Below, piece after piece: positions 33,182 to 47,000 of a DNA stretch of 64,000 nucleotides (positions are counted from its first letter, which is position 1; every line of letters begins with the position of its first letter). The translations under genes were made by a program, and so were the position numbers. Source of the stretch: Telmatactis stephensoni (lineage: Eukaryota > Cnidaria > Anthozoa > Actiniaria > Isophelliidae); NCBI GenBank assembly GCA_029948255.1, contig JALIZF010001424.1:62001-126000 (forward strand). Reading direction: 5' to 3'. A model generated the notes under the pieces. That model saw only the letters and a program-made list of their open reading frames with translations, had not been told where the DNA came from and did no database searches.

Positions 33182-36100
33182 TCAAAGATCGGTGTCATAC
33201 CAAGGACCACCCTGAGGGGGTGGGTGGTTAGGTGGTGGACCCATGGCTGGGTTGCCATGGTAATCATACTGTTGGTAATCCATGCCACCATGTGAGTAGT
33301 CCATGTTTTCAGGGGGGTAGTTGTAGGCACCAGGCATTTGGTAAGAGTCCATAAACTCGCTGTCCATATGCTGCTAGACAATAAACGAAATATCAGTAAA
33401 GCGAAGAAAAACAATGCAGTCTAAAAGGAACCAAATTGTTCTCACTTCACCCCCATCCCAACCCCAAACTACCAACATTCCATTTCCCTCCTAGCATAAA
33501 ATCACTAGCCTGCCGGGGGAGGAGGGGAAGTTGAAATGTACTTGGAATAGGTGTTCGATGCTGAGGAGTAAAAAGAACTAGAACTACCAGTCTGTTTTAG
33601 CGTTTGAAAGTTCCTTGATACAGCATATTTCATGCCAGTTGAACAATCCAAAATGAACGTCTGCGCAAACGTGCTTTTTGGGGCCTTCTCCTTCTCTCCC
33701 CTCCCCTCCCCCACACACTACCCTTACCCACAAGGCTGCCCCTCCCACCCCTTCCCCTCCCCTCGTCCCAGCAAACCACCGCAGTATCGTATTGATTTGC
33801 AAACCTAACTAGTGAAATAAGAATGTCCTTGGCCTCTATAAAGTCAACCAACAAACGTGACTAATAAACTTTGTTGACGTTTGGCGTTTAGATCATCAGT
33901 GCACGTAATTTTGCAAGTTCACAAAATTCTTTTTCTTTTAATATTATGAAACTATTATTTTCGGCTTGAATCAGTGACAACAGCAAAAAAAAAAGAAAAT
34001 TATATACGAATAAAAATACAATGTGAAATTTACCATTAAATTAAATATTAAACTAGGTACGAAGTTGGGGGTAAAATTCCACGAACTTACTGAAAAACCT
34101 TCGTTAATATTTCAGCGTTTAAACAAACTTGAATCATGCTAAAAACACTTTCAATTTTCAATTCCAGCTAAATGAATAATTCATTTTTACAGAAAACAAA
34201 AACTTGAATAATTCATTTTCCACACAGATAACTAAATATTTATAGCACGGGCTAAATATATTTTTGTGCGACAGAAAAGAATTCCTCACAGATATCTCAA
34301 AGTTGTTTACGGAAGTAAGACTATGACGAAAACTCTATTCTTCCTTCCCGACTTCCTGTGCCCAGCGAAAACGTGACTGCTGGTTGAAAAGTTAGCATGT
34401 AATTAGAGATTGAAGTTTGCCGCCTTGATATCTTGTAGAATAGGATGAAGGCGGAGAGTAATTTATTTGTACAGCCTGGCTTCAAAGAGAACGACCAAAA
34501 AAACATCACTATCTTTTTAGACCACATAGAGCTCTTCTAAAACCTATCGTGTAATTAGTTTATTTAATTTTGGTGCGTAGAACGTGGAAAGAAATCGCGC
34601 AATCTGTTTATCCAATGCCACGTGGAGAATTTGTGGTTTTCTTTGGTAAATAAACTTCTTGGAACAAAAACAGTTTTTAAAAGAACATGTATTTTTCTTT
34701 TGGTTTCAAATACAAGCCAAATTCTAAAAAAATATAACTAAATGAGAAATCACGTATTTTTCCAAGATGAATGATATTTCTATTATTAATTTGCTTTCAG
34801 AACTGAGCAAAAGTTGTAAAATATGTATACGAACATTTTTGAAAAATAAATGAGATAACAAAATAAAACGGGCTGTGAGGTTTTACTACAGGTTTTGAAT
34901 TACGTGCGAACGAAAGTCATGCAACAAAAAGAAAATAAGAAATCAAAGTAAAATAATTGAAAGGATGGAATTCAACACCTACCTCCGGCCATGGCGCATC
35001 CTCTCGGAATAAAGAACTTGTCAGTTCCACTGAAAGTCGTTTCTTATAATCCTGTGACTTATCTTCTGACATTCGGAACAGAACGGCTGCGGCATAAGCA
35101 GCAATGCCCTCGTTTCTCGAGTGTAGTAAGTCTGTCAGAGGCTGGGTAGCGTTTTCAGCCTCGATGGCTTCTGCGCCTTCTTTGTCTTGAGCGAGTTCGC
35201 AGAGTACTCCTGCTGCGACTCGTTGAATGTTCTCGTTAGGAGAGTACAACAACTGAAAAGAGAATAAGCTTACGTCAAATTGCAACAAATAAATAATAGT
35301 AGTTGTAGAATTAAAGAAATTAAAAGTACATTTCACCAATGCAACTATACTGAACAATAAACCCTGCTAACTAGAACTTCACAATTTAGTTCAAACACAA
35401 ACGTTTTTCATTCGAAAATTATATACTATCTAACATGTAATGATTCAAAAGAAAGATCAGCGAGGTAGTCGAAACGTCCTATATTACAGTGGCAAATCTT
35501 TCTTTTAACTACTATCGATTATTTCCAACCCAGATATATCGAACACTTAACTTCGACAGTTCCTAGCATAAAGTATGGTAGATACCTGGACAAACAGTGG
35601 TATACAGTGAAGGCTTCTGATTACAGCTCTATTGTGTGCCTCTCGGGACAAGATATGTAGAGCACCTACTGTACCCTCTACGATATCATCCATTCTAACG
35701 CCATCAATCACAGCCGTCTGTCCTGGCCTTCTTTGCATGTCCTGATTCGCGCGCATCAGCAGTTGGACGAGACGTGGAAGGCCGCCATGTTCCCTAATGG
35801 GGGTATGATTGGCAGGACACAGGGCCAAGTTACGAATAAGCCCAATGACAGCCTTGATAAGAGGCCAGCGTGAGGGAGGGTGGAGCAACTTTACGAGTAC
35901 TGGGAGTCCATAGTGGACACGGACAGCGTTCTGAGCTGCCTCTGCATCAGCATGTCTGCTCGTCAAATGGCGAAGAGCACAGACCTGAAAAGCACCAACA
36001 AGATCGTCAAGGAAAGGATGTCATCGTGCAATCTAGCTACATTTATGGAATATAAAGTAAAACCACTGCAAACCATCATTTGTCCCCTAGTCACAGGTAG

Positions 36101-39100
36101 TGGTTTGTTTTACACCTCTATTGAATGGCCGACTTTGCACCTAATTAATCAGTCACTATCAGTAATTGATTAATGGAAATGTGGTATCAAATTGTTACAT
36201 AATCATACAACCACAAACTTACGGCTGGTTCAGTGATCTCCTCTCGGTCTCCTGCCTGCAGACATGTACGCACAAGAGCCTCAATACCACCAAACCTGCA
36301 GACAAGTTGCTTATTGCGAGGGTTATTGCAAGTCAAGTTAGAGAGAATACCAGATGCACAGGTGACAACTTGCGTATCATTAGAAGAGAGAAGCTGCACC
36401 AACATCTGCAAAAGATTATCTAAACCTTCTTCTTTAGTTGCAGCATCAGACAAGTTACGCAGTGTCCACAAGCAGTTCTGGACAAGACGGTTACTTTGGT
36501 GGCCAAGATGCATTGCAAGGGCTTGCATTCCTCCAGCCTCAACAATTGCCATCTTGTTGTCAGTGTCAACAGACAGTACTTTCAAGACACGGCTGGTTGT
36601 AAACAGCAATTTCTCGTAAGTGTAGCTCTTCATGATGCGAACTAACTCAGCTGGTCCACCAGAGGCAAGGATGATGAGCTTACTTTCTTGGTTTCCATAG
36701 GCAAGCACATGAAGACAGTCTGTAGAAAAAAAGAGAAAGACTTAATTAAAGTTATATGCAACAGAGGCCAGTTCCTGAAAGGCTGATAAGTGCCTATCCA
36801 GGAATTAAATGAGGGATTTTCTTAAAGTTTAATCCTGGATTAGGTCTTTCAGGAAATCTGGCCTGATCTGTAAAATCACATTTAAAGCAAAAGCCTTGTT
36901 TGTGACTTTACATTAATTTTATTCCCCTCATGTTGCCACAAGTGTTTTTCTCTGGACTCTTCCTTGATACATTAAAAAATCACTTGTACAAGGTGTGGAA
37001 TACCTGTCACGATAGCCAAAAACTTGACATTAGTACGACCCAGAAGAGCTACCATCTTTTGCAAGCCACCAGCAAGACGAACAGCCATCTTGGCACCTTC
37101 TTGATGGAGAAGGAGATTATGAAGTGTTGTGATGGCATAAAACACGACAGCTTCAACCTGAGATCCAAGCAACTTGACCAAAGCAGGGATACCACCAGAC
37201 TTAAAGATGGAGAGTAGACCTTGTCTGTTGAAATAATATTGTACCATTAAATATTGTCACTTCATATTCCTTTCTGCTTTATATTCACAATATAGGACTA
37301 GCAGCATTGGTAATCTACTTCTCAATAGTAGTATAATTGTTTCTTCTCTCATAAGATATAGGCACAGTTTCAGATAAGTTATAGGCATGAGACCAAGATT
37401 TGGGCCAATCAGCCTACCTGTGATGTGATAGATTGTGTAGAGTACCAGCAGCACATCTGGTAGTCTCAACATCAGTAGCATTGTTCAATGCCCTGACCAG
37501 AGCTGATACCATCTGTGGTGAATTCATAATCGCATGACGACTGGCATCCTTCCTGGACAGTTGGTGTACCATCATTGCTGCCTGGCCAACAACCACCTTG
37601 AAACAAAACACAACAAATGATGGTTCAATAAGCAATGTCTCTAGATCTGGTTGAACACTAAAATCATCTCTGCTGTCTACTACTAGATAAATTTTCAATG
37701 CAATCAGTAAAACCAGGGAGCATAGCCAGGAGACTGAGCATGCCAAAATAAAAAGCTTCTGTAACCAAATTTGATCTGTTGCCATTCAAGCTATTTTTAC
37801 GATAACACTTGAATGAATTCAGATCACTCTGGAAGCCAATACAGGGCAACGTATTTGGCATTTTTCAGGGTTGAAGAGCATTTCTAAAACAGTGTAAATA
37901 TGGGACAACCCCTCACATGGCAAGACACACATCTAACTATACATTCTAATGGCTGCTAGCTCTGATACTTTGGTCAAGCTACCCTTCTTCATACAGTGAT
38001 ATATATATATATTATATACATGTGATAAAACAAAATTTACCACAAACCAATATGTCACACTGATCCAAGATTCTTTATAATTTTTTTTTTAATGTGGGAT
38101 AGACAAGAAAATGTTTATAGCCTAGAAATTATCAAAGACAAACCTGATCTTCATCATTGAGCAACTTGGTCAGCTCTGGGATGGCACGTGTGGCTAGATC
38201 AGCATCATCCTAAAGGAAGCAAGAGTTTAGATGTTAAATAATTAATGTTTAAAGAAGTACATGTCTTAACATGTATAATTCTAATTTGCTCTAGTTGATC
38301 AATAATTGATTCATATTTCACATTTTAATCTAGTTCATACTGTAACCTTCTGCAAAATGAATGTCCTGCCACTCCCCTACTGCATTGTTGATGGAAACTC
38401 ATTCAGCAGGACTGACAGATGTGATTGACTTAATGAAATATCAAATGAAACAAAGGTTGGATAACATAGACAATGTTTGAAATGTTGGAACCAAAGAACC
38501 TTCTCCTTTTACCCTAAAATAGCAACCTCTTTAAACTGATTTCATTTTTTTATTTTTCATTGTATACTCATGCAGCCCAAACTAGTACACACATACTCTC
38601 AGTTCCCACTTGTATACAAAAAGGGTCTAAATATCCACTCTTTAATAACATTTCAATTTTTTTTTCTTTCTTTGTATTCACTATGGACTGATGCAATCCA
38701 TAAAGTATACTGACTAGTTCATGACCATTTATTAAACAGATCTTTTGATCTAATACTTTCAAGTTGTGCCTAAACTGTTTACAGACGGATCAGTTTAAAT
38801 TTTGTTATGCTACATTTTGTAAACATTTTAAATAACAACAATTCTTATCTATTCCCTACCTGATAGTTGATCAAATTCACAACAGCCTGTTTTAGCATAA
38901 GTGATGGTTCAGCTAATCGCTGGACAGCAGTGGATGAGGCTGTGTCAAACTGTGTGGATGGAATCTGCATTCCTTCCTCCAGAGTCTCAGGGAACATGGC
39001 TTGACGGATACGTTGACTGAAAGAACAGAATTATTTCAATGCTATGATACACTGTATATAATATGCATTTTAATATAAGAATATGAAACCTAACAAAGCA

Positions 39101-39782
39101 TCTTTCTTTTAGGTCATCTTGTTTGACAAGAGATGAAGACTTAGAGTTTGTCAGGTAAAATTAACCATTTTGTTTTGTTACTAATTTCAGAGTTAATTGG
39201 ACAGCTATAAACTTTATATATTAAATACTTTACATAACCATAAAATATTGATACCATAGCAACATCATTTTTTCAGCTTCATTCTTTAATTGTTTTTAAA
39301 TTGTCACTACAGTGAAAGTGCATTAGGTTAAGGTAAATAAGTAAAGAAGAAAAGTATAATAGCATATTCAACTCAATGAATTTTCCAATTTATTACATTT
39401 CACGCTAGATATTGACAGGAGTACATGCAATGTGATGGATACAAATATTACTTGTCGCTTCAGTTTTATTTTTGAAATGATATTGATCACCTGATCAGTT
39501 TATATAATATTCATTCATTTTTTAACTTTTTTTTACTCACCTCCTAGTAGAGACAAACTGCTCATTCATTGCCTGCATTTCCTGGTCTGTAAAACTTTGT
39601 TCCCATTCGAAACTCATATGTGTAGTTTTCATGTAATCATCATCCTCATCGCCTTTGACTGAGTGAGCAGTGGTTGTTGCACCAGACATTATACCAGAGT
39701 CATGGTACTGTTGATGCCACATGGCAGTCTCCATGTTCTTGTTGGCCTCCCCTCTTGGCATTCCCATCTGACTGGTCTCCAT
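33182..39782 (-). CDS. CTNNB1: Beta-catenin (Wnt effector and cadherin-complex armadillo protein)
   Basis: Nine coding exons: 39,782-39,541; 39,016-38,860; 38,209-38,144; 37,596-37,418; 37,224-37,004; 36,719-36,223; 35,984-35,586; 35,252-34,983; 33,373-33,182. They give 740 residues in one frame. The N terminus holds the destruction box [14 protein letters not shown], with Ser29, Ser33, Thr37 and Ser41 matching the GSK3/CK1 sites of vertebrate beta-catenin, which is the beta-TrCP degron. [20 protein letters not shown] (about 114-133) is the alpha-catenin-binding helix. The armadillo array follows to about 650 ([54 protein letters not shown]). The C terminus ends in WYDTDL, the PDZ-binding tail. 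The C-terminal tail is shorter than in vertebrates (781 residues overall), so an extra exon in the 1.6 kb last intron cannot be excluded, but exon 8 joins the last exon in frame without one. The protein acts at adherens junctions and, when stabilised, in the nucleus with TCF. Confidence 0.97.
36766..36863. mobile_element. 98 bp MITE or foldback in a beta-catenin intron
   Basis: AGGCCAGTTCCTGAAAG at the left pairs with CTTTCAGGAAATCTGGCCT at the right. The centre also pairs (CAGGAATTAAA and TTTAATCCTGG). It lies between the exons ending at 36,719 and starting at 37,004. Confidence 0.75.
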
Positions 39783-40962
39783 TTTAATTGCTAGTGAAAA
39801 AAGATTTAATGCATTATTATCTCAGGAAAGGCTAGTACTCACTACTCAAATGATATTAAAATGAAGCTAAATAAATGTAGCTAAACTAGTGCTGCAAAGT
39901 CCAACTGCTAGAAACAGGGGATCAAGAGTGAAGATTCATACAGATTGGTATCCAAACTCCACATAAAATATTCTCGAATGAAGTAGATAGGATGTAGAAT
40001 TCAAAGAATTTCAATTATCACAAAAGTCAAGTTCTTGACTCTATCGGTTTCAAAATACCAAAATAATACAGGTCATATACATTTACATGCATAAATCCTT
40101 TACAACTAATTTTTATATAGACTGCAGTAGTAACTCAACTCTAAAGTTGTCTCCGCCAAGTAAAAACACCATTTTAAAGTGCCGTCTTGAACAAGGTTTC
40201 TTATTTTGGCATTTGGTGTTTCTGAGGTATTGTCATTGATCATAAATAAGACAAAGCTACAGTAGGCCTTTTTATGTTTCTAAGTACCAGCTCACTGGCT
40301 GAATCAAAACAGCCTCAAGGCACACTTTAATATCAGCAACCTGACTACTATAAATTTTCAATTTGAAATAATATATGATGTGCAAATTATATAAAATAAA
40401 TGTGTACTTTGTCCAAGTAAATTGAACAGCCATATACTAACACAACTGTTTACATTGAAATTCTATGTATAATTTTATGGTTTTCAAGTGGTTTGAAACT
40501 CTTTCTTAGAGCAGAAGATACTAAGGTCAAGTTTAGTTCTAAATGTTCTCAAACAACAATCAATGAATCATTCGATATTGTCAAATGTTGTCACGTAAAT
40601 ATGCTAATATGCCTTATGACGATCAATATAGTCAACAACTATATACACTAGGATAACAAGTAAAGATCTCACAAGAAGAGAAAAAAATGATGTTTAATTT
40701 AGCTGTATTACAGCACGGCTTGCTAAAGGGCAATATTTTCTTCAAGTGGAGTATCAAACAAGAACATCTTATTTTGACACTAGTAAACATAAACCACTGA
40801 TTAAACAACAGTGGAATACAATAATAAGAAAGATAGTATAAAAATAGATTAACTCCACAAAGAAAAAAAATCACAACTACATTTTTAACATAATAGAATG
40901 GTATATGAGAATTATAAAATCAATAGTTTTCTTCTAGAAACTATTGGGATGTATATACTTAC

Positions 40963-41013
40963 AAGATTTGAGCCCGAGTAGTTGATCCCAGACGATTAGA
41001 ACAGACTCAAAAT
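40963..41013 (-). other. CTNNB1: Probable non-coding 5' exon of beta-catenin
   Basis: TTTCTATCTAG acceptor and GTAAGTAT donor bound 51 bp with no usable start codon. It is upstream of the acceptor at 39,791-39,792, which precedes the ATG-bearing exon (that exon begins 8 bases before the ATG, at 39,790). Confidence 0.5.
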
Positions 41014-41275
41014 CTAGATAGAAATGCAATATGTATAGGCTGTTAGAATTCACAGGTATTAATACAAAACGCGAATTCGATAGATTTTTCCCGGTACTGA
41101 GATGTATGTGTTATGATTGCTTCTAACAATTATGGTCAAAATTGCAACAAATAGGGAAACAGCACATAACAGAGATCATTACAAAGTATTAAAGCACCAA
41201 TTTTCACACAGAAGAAAAGAAAGCAGACTGAAGTAGATTCGGACGTCCAAAGGTTTTTTTGTTGTTGTTGCTTAC

Positions 41276-41314
41276 CTTAAAATCGAAGCAGGGACGCCGG
41301 CCCCAAAACGTGGT
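41276..41314 (-). other. CTNNB1: Probable non-coding 5' exon of beta-catenin
   Basis: TTTATTTTAG acceptor and GTAAGCA donor bound a 39 bp GC-richer segment in an AT-rich intron. It may be used alternatively with its neighbours. Confidence 0.45.
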
Positions 41315-42733
41315 CTAAAATAAAAAAGAATTTTCGATTACATTTTTGGCAGTCCAATAAAGATTTTCATTTTTTGGGAGAAACAACAAACATTCGCTGT
41401 TTTCGCGTGCTTCTATTATATTTCTTTTGTTTCTCTCTAAGGGATGAACAATCAGTAATGGTGCTGCGTTTATGTTGTAGCAGAAATAATACACTTCAAG
41501 CATTCAAGATGAAACGTACAAACTTTGTGAAATTTACAATGATGTTACACAAACTTAGACAAATACTGGTTACAGACCCATACAGAGAACCAAAAGAATC
41601 GATGTGAAAAGATTTCTGAATGACAAAGATAGTTTGTTTTGTAACAGAAGAATTATTATTGCTTCACGCTGTGGGATGGCTTTCTCAAAATTCCCAAATT
41701 GATCAGACATTTACATAGGTCACATAGCAATCGAGCAAACGACTGTAAAATGGAGAGATTTTTTGAGAAGAAGGACAGAATAACATGGCTATGTACTCTT
41801 AATCCCATGGCGAAGATCAGATTTGCAAGACCTGCTTTGGTTTAAGCAAGACAACCACCAAAACACGACATTTACCATTTAGTAGGTTTTGAAAGCAACC
41901 CGATGGAAAAGGATTCTACGGAAATGCCATTTGTAGTATACCACCATAAAGAATCTTTCCCGATCAGAGCTTCGAAATACTTCGTAAATAATTCGATATT
42001 TTCTGCTAAATGTGCTAAGCTAGTCGTCCATCTTTAGTGAGGTAGCAGCTACACATTCCACAAATCTAATTAAAAAACTTTGACATCGTTTTGCGAACAG
42101 AAATTGTGGCGAGTTCACAAGACGAATGACTAAAATAATATGCGTATAAATAAATGTAAAACATTTTCCCACTAGTATTTGGAAATAATGAAGAAGAATC
42201 TGAGAGTGCTTCGAGAATCACTCTCCAGTTTACTGCTAAGTAAAAATATAGCACCAGGGCGTTTGAAGAAAGCTCACTCGAGTACATACCGCTATATGCC
42301 ATGGAAAACTCGGTCGGACATACTAAATAACAACTCTCAGAGATGATTTGTCATTCTTTTCGGTTTTCACAATAATAAGAACGATATCTAAGACTAAAAA
42401 TTTGCTAGAAAAACACTCTCCTCGAACGACGCAGAAGTTCTTTGTTCGACTAGCGTAACGACTCATCCAGTTGTTGGTCTCAAGTCGATCTAACGGACTG
42501 GAACTTGCAGAAGGTAAAAATAGAGCTGGAGCAATAACAACTAACAGATATAACAGCATTATAAACTTCTTTTTAGGTATCCTCTAAGCCCTTCGGTTGA
42601 AGAAAGTTGTAAGAAGACGGCTCAATTTAAGTTGTAGTTGACGTACAATAATGGCGCCTTCTGCCAACAAGATACATGCTTCTAGCCGTTTATACTCACA
42701 AATATCGCCTAGATCTCAAAGCAAAAACCTTAC

Positions 42734-42830
42734 CTAGAGTGCGTTGTGGGATGATGGTTCGTTATCCCGTTGTGTCGCTTCTTATTCCAGTGAAAACCCT
42801 AGCAAAAAGCGCCGAATACCGAAGTCCGTT
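42734..42830 (-). other. CTNNB1: Probable first exon and promoter-proximal region of beta-catenin
   Basis: A strong donor (CACTCTAG followed by GTAAGG) ends a relatively GC-rich segment on the minus strand. No acceptor is needed, so this may be exon 1. The upper limit (transcription start) is a guess. Confidence 0.4.
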
Positions 42831-43671
42831 TACCAAGGTTTTGGTCTAATCTCTCTAGCGTGGGGTCTGGCAGAGCAACCCATATAATACTTGTCAATCA
42901 AACTAAGCAAAAATATGCACGCATGCACCAAGTCGAGGCATGTATTGTCCTCCGAAAACCGCTAAATATTTGGCATTTTTATCCACTCACAGCCAAGAAA
43001 ATCCAAAATAATTTGAAAACGATAACCTACTTGCTGTAGCAGCCCGTTAAACTGAATAACGAGTCGTTGTGATTTTTTAAGCGGTCATAATCAGCTCGTT
43101 ATTGAAGTTAGCACAGCGATGTAGTCATGCTTAAGGTATTTGACATGTCTTGTCCCTTGGGCATATCTTGCCCCACCCACATATTCTATTATGACTTAAC
43201 GCAAACACCGAACAACAGAACTTTGTCAACTTGTTTTGAAGTGGGCCGTAGTGATTCTTCCAGGAAACGAACATCGTACTTTGAGGTCATTTCCTGGACT
43301 GTCTCGGAAGTTATTTAATTGATGATATACAGCATAGTTAATAGTATAACTTATGTATACACTTACAAGAAGATTGAAACCTAAAAAACAGGAAAAATAA
43401 AACACATATTGCCGGAAGCGTTAATACATGATAGCCCCCATTGGAAAGCAATAGATCGATTATTCCTGTCGATCGAGAAAGAAAACAAAGGAAGTGTGAA
43501 CGTCTAATGATTTTTTCTTCTACTCTCATTTTTCATTCGTGGTTGCTACGACCAATTTAATAATTTGATGTTTTAACAATAAGTTAGTGACCATAAGGAT
43601 AAAATACAATAACTTATTTATAAACGATTAAATTATATAAATACTGCAATGAATACATTTTTGAAATAAAA
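42831..43671. other. Intergenic region between CASD1 3' end and beta-catenin 5' end
   Basis: The two genes are head-to-tail on the minus strand. Beta-catenin's promoter should lie here, directly downstream of CASD1. Only short frames are seen and no repeats were recognised. Confidence 0.4.
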
Positions 43672-43677
43672 TTTATT
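43672..43677 (-). terminator. Candidate polyadenylation signal for CASD1
   Basis: AATAAA on the minus strand about 420 bp past the CASD1 stop codon. Confidence 0.45.
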
Positions 43678-44098
43678 TTTGCATTCAAAGAGCCACTGTT
43701 ACAAAATGCTCATATTAGACTAAGTCCGCCTGAAGCAGTAGTCATGTATCTAAATATGTATTTGGGGTTCCTGTGGTAATACACAGGTAGCCCAAATACT
43801 AAATTGTCATCAACGTATCTATATGCATCATATAATATACAAATTTCCCTCGCGAATAAATGCTATGCAATACTTAGTATTACATATAATAAATACGATT
43901 TCTATAATCTATCATAATCTATCTATCATAAAATCAATCATTGATAAATTCTATTTGTTTGATTTTCGGCCACTAACCACAGACGTCCCCAGTCACGCCT
44001 GTCATGTCAGTACCGATATTTGTGACATAAGTTACAAATGTGTCACTTTCTATTCCCATAGCCGATTTACGTAAATCCCCGTCACGCTACTAGATCTG

Positions 44099-47000
44099 TC
44101 ACGCTAATCTTGGTCTTGAAATATGATGAGTCTTGTGCCAGCCAATAATAATTAAAGCTATAACAAAGATAAGCAGTCTTCTAATCATGGTTGTTATATC
44201 CCTTGATATTAGGGCTTTAGTCAGCTCTGCACAGACTTTGTGCACCTCATGACATACACACACAAACACGAACGTTGTAACGATCACGTTAAGTACAGGT
44301 TGACCAGGAATTAATACCAGAACTCCTTTGGTATCTTTAGCAAGCCATATATGGTACTGACCAATAAATAGCTAGAAGATAGTAATTAATATATATTAGA
44401 AAATCAATTTAGTCGATCTCTGTTACACAATGAATTATGTTCCTTCATAGGAACTGATTATTTTCCACAAATAAACTTTCAGAAAAGAAGGCTGCGAGAC
44501 TTAGTATGCTGCAATATGCAACAATTTCTTATGACGGGCATCGACAAAGTATTTACAATTCTTTGACTTAATCTTTTTAACTCGACGATCTTTTAGACTT
44601 TTGCTCTTGTTCAAGCGCTAAAATATTGCCTTCATTTTTAATTGTGGCCGTCAAAGTCTGGTAGCTTTGCTTTGGAGCGAGGTAACGTTGAATGCGCACT
44701 TAATCTTGAGAAAAGGGCTATTTGCGCGCAATCATTGTTCCACTAAATAAGTACTTGCACCAATTTCATAGGATAGTACGATCTGACGTCATAACGGCGA
44801 ACGATATTTTCGATGTTGGAAATTACAAAAATAAGTTAAAGTCGCACTGTAAAATAACTTTCTATCTCGGCGCGACCCAAACTTGATGTACATACAGTAC
44901 GCGTGCATGATTGAGAAAACTGGTTATAAACTTTAAATTTAAATATGTAATTCTGATATTCTTACCTCTAGAGAAATGGTACCCACCCACGCGAAAAATC
45001 GACTAAATTTGATACGTAAGAAAGTAGGAACGTTGCGAAGAAGAACGAATGCAGTGATCTAAAATCAAAGGCAACGTTTTAGTTCATTTTGAATTTTCAA
45101 GCCTCGTGAGGAATTTAGTGATGTATCCTGCACGACAGGATTTCAACTTTACAACACATCATCATCATCATCATCAACAATAGCAACAACAACAACGACA
45201 ACAACAATAACGTCGCCAGCCCACGATGAGAGTTGCCATGCAGCGTAAATCGCCATCACCATTAAGGCCCTGTTACACGGTGAGTGCTTTTGCAATTCGT
45301 CTCGAATGGAGATGCAAAACAAGTTGAAAGGACCGTTGCAACCCGGTGTAACATCGTACAAAATCATCTGGAGAAAACGAATGCAATAACGTTTTTCGGC
45401 GTTGCGGTTTGTAACACCCCTGCAATGGTTTGTGCAATTTGTTTTGCAAAGCTATTTCGAGACAAGTTGGAGAAAACATTGCAACTCCTACAGTGCTTTT
45501 ACTATCATCTTCATTTCCCGCACTACCCATCACTTTCACAATCGTCAGTACAATAGTCTACAAAGAAAGAATACATTCTTTATGTCTTACCGGTATACAG
45601 GATGCAACAGAATGAGTAGCGTTACAAGACGGTTTACTGCTACATGTAAATGCTTGTATTGTGTATACCTGAAAATAGAAGAATTTCATCAATATGGATG
45701 AGGACAACACCAACAACAATAATTCACATAAATCGTAAAATTTTATAAATGTCTTTCTGCAAGGAAGAAAAAATGAGGGTCTTGAGAAGTGGAGAGCATC
45801 TAGGGATCTGTTTCTTGACGCGCGCGCGGTACTTGAACTTGCCCGCAAACTAAACCGGTGTTACAGGGTGGAGTTATTTCTGCAACTTTTGCATTCTTTT
45901 CCATTTGCATAAAGTGCAGGGTGTTGTGTAATGTGGAAAACATTCGACTTGTATTTGTCTCGCAATGATTTTACGAGTAGCAGGTTATGCTACACGCTCA
46001 AATGGTTCGTAAAACCTGTTTTCCAACGCCATGCACTGCAAGGCGAGAAGAAAAATTGCAAAAATCATGGAAATTGAAAAGCACGCACAAGTACGCTTTG
46101 AGAAAGACTAGAAAATTTTACTACGAACCAGTCAAAGGGTAGTCCCCTCCCCTCCCCTCTACCTCCCCTTCCCCCTCCCTGAGGGTCGGCCACACAGGCT
46201 AGTCTAAGGCCGGGTTATATGTCTTTCTAGCAACACGCCCCAGGTGTCTACTGCAGCTCGACCTTAAGTTTCAACTTACCCCTAACGCCAAGGCAGACAA
46301 TATTAAAGTAACTGTAGTATGAGTAGGACTAAATAATCTCTTCTTTAAAGTGTCATCTATTACCCGTAGTTCTTTTGCAGTATTGTATGCAAATGAAAAT
46401 ACCATTCCATATAAAACAATCTACAATAACCAAGAGAGACATAATGAGCAAACCTTTAATGTACCATTGAATGGCCAAAGATAAGGGATGGTCAGATAAA
46501 TGTTAGAGAAAGAATACAAAGAGCAAAAGTGACACACACACATAGATGGAAGAGAAAGTGGGCGGTAAGTAGATGGTGTGTAGCAGAGTTCAGACACTGA
46601 GAAGTGTCAACTTAACTCAATTAGTACCAGCATTGCTGGGGTAAATTTTGGAATAGAAGTAGCACCCCCCGGGCAGCTGTTCACAGACCACACCCACCCC
46701 TACCCTTGGAGTAGAAGCTAATGAAGAAGAGCTTTCGGGTGATCTCCATCTTTGTACTTACGGTGTTCACGAAATGTACGCGAACGATTTGAGAACATTT
46801 CGCGAACGCGCCGCGAAAAAAATGCCAACAGATTTCCAGGCGATTTTATCATAATTCTACAGTAACGCTTTTCTACTTTTACTGTTATTTACTTACATAT
46901 CTATCAAGCCAGGACCTAAACCTCCACTCCCTTACACTATCATTCTCATCAATAAATAATTCTTTTATGGCCCATTGGGAGAACAGCCAATCACACAACA

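Noticed and set aside
33505..33714. Possible extra beta-catenin exon or alternative 3' end (Ser/Pro-rich frame)
   Set aside because: No matching splice borders in phase, and exon 8 joins the 33,373 exon in frame without it.
35870..36619. Plus-strand frames of 61-128 residues
   Set aside because: They are antisense to beta-catenin armadillo exons with clear splice sites on the minus strand.
45260..46030. A single inverted-repeat element spanning a CASD1 exon
   Set aside because: CCTGTTACACGG and CCGGTGTTACAGGG look like ends, but the inner sequence does not pair and a conserved exon lies between. Two separate old fragments are more likely.
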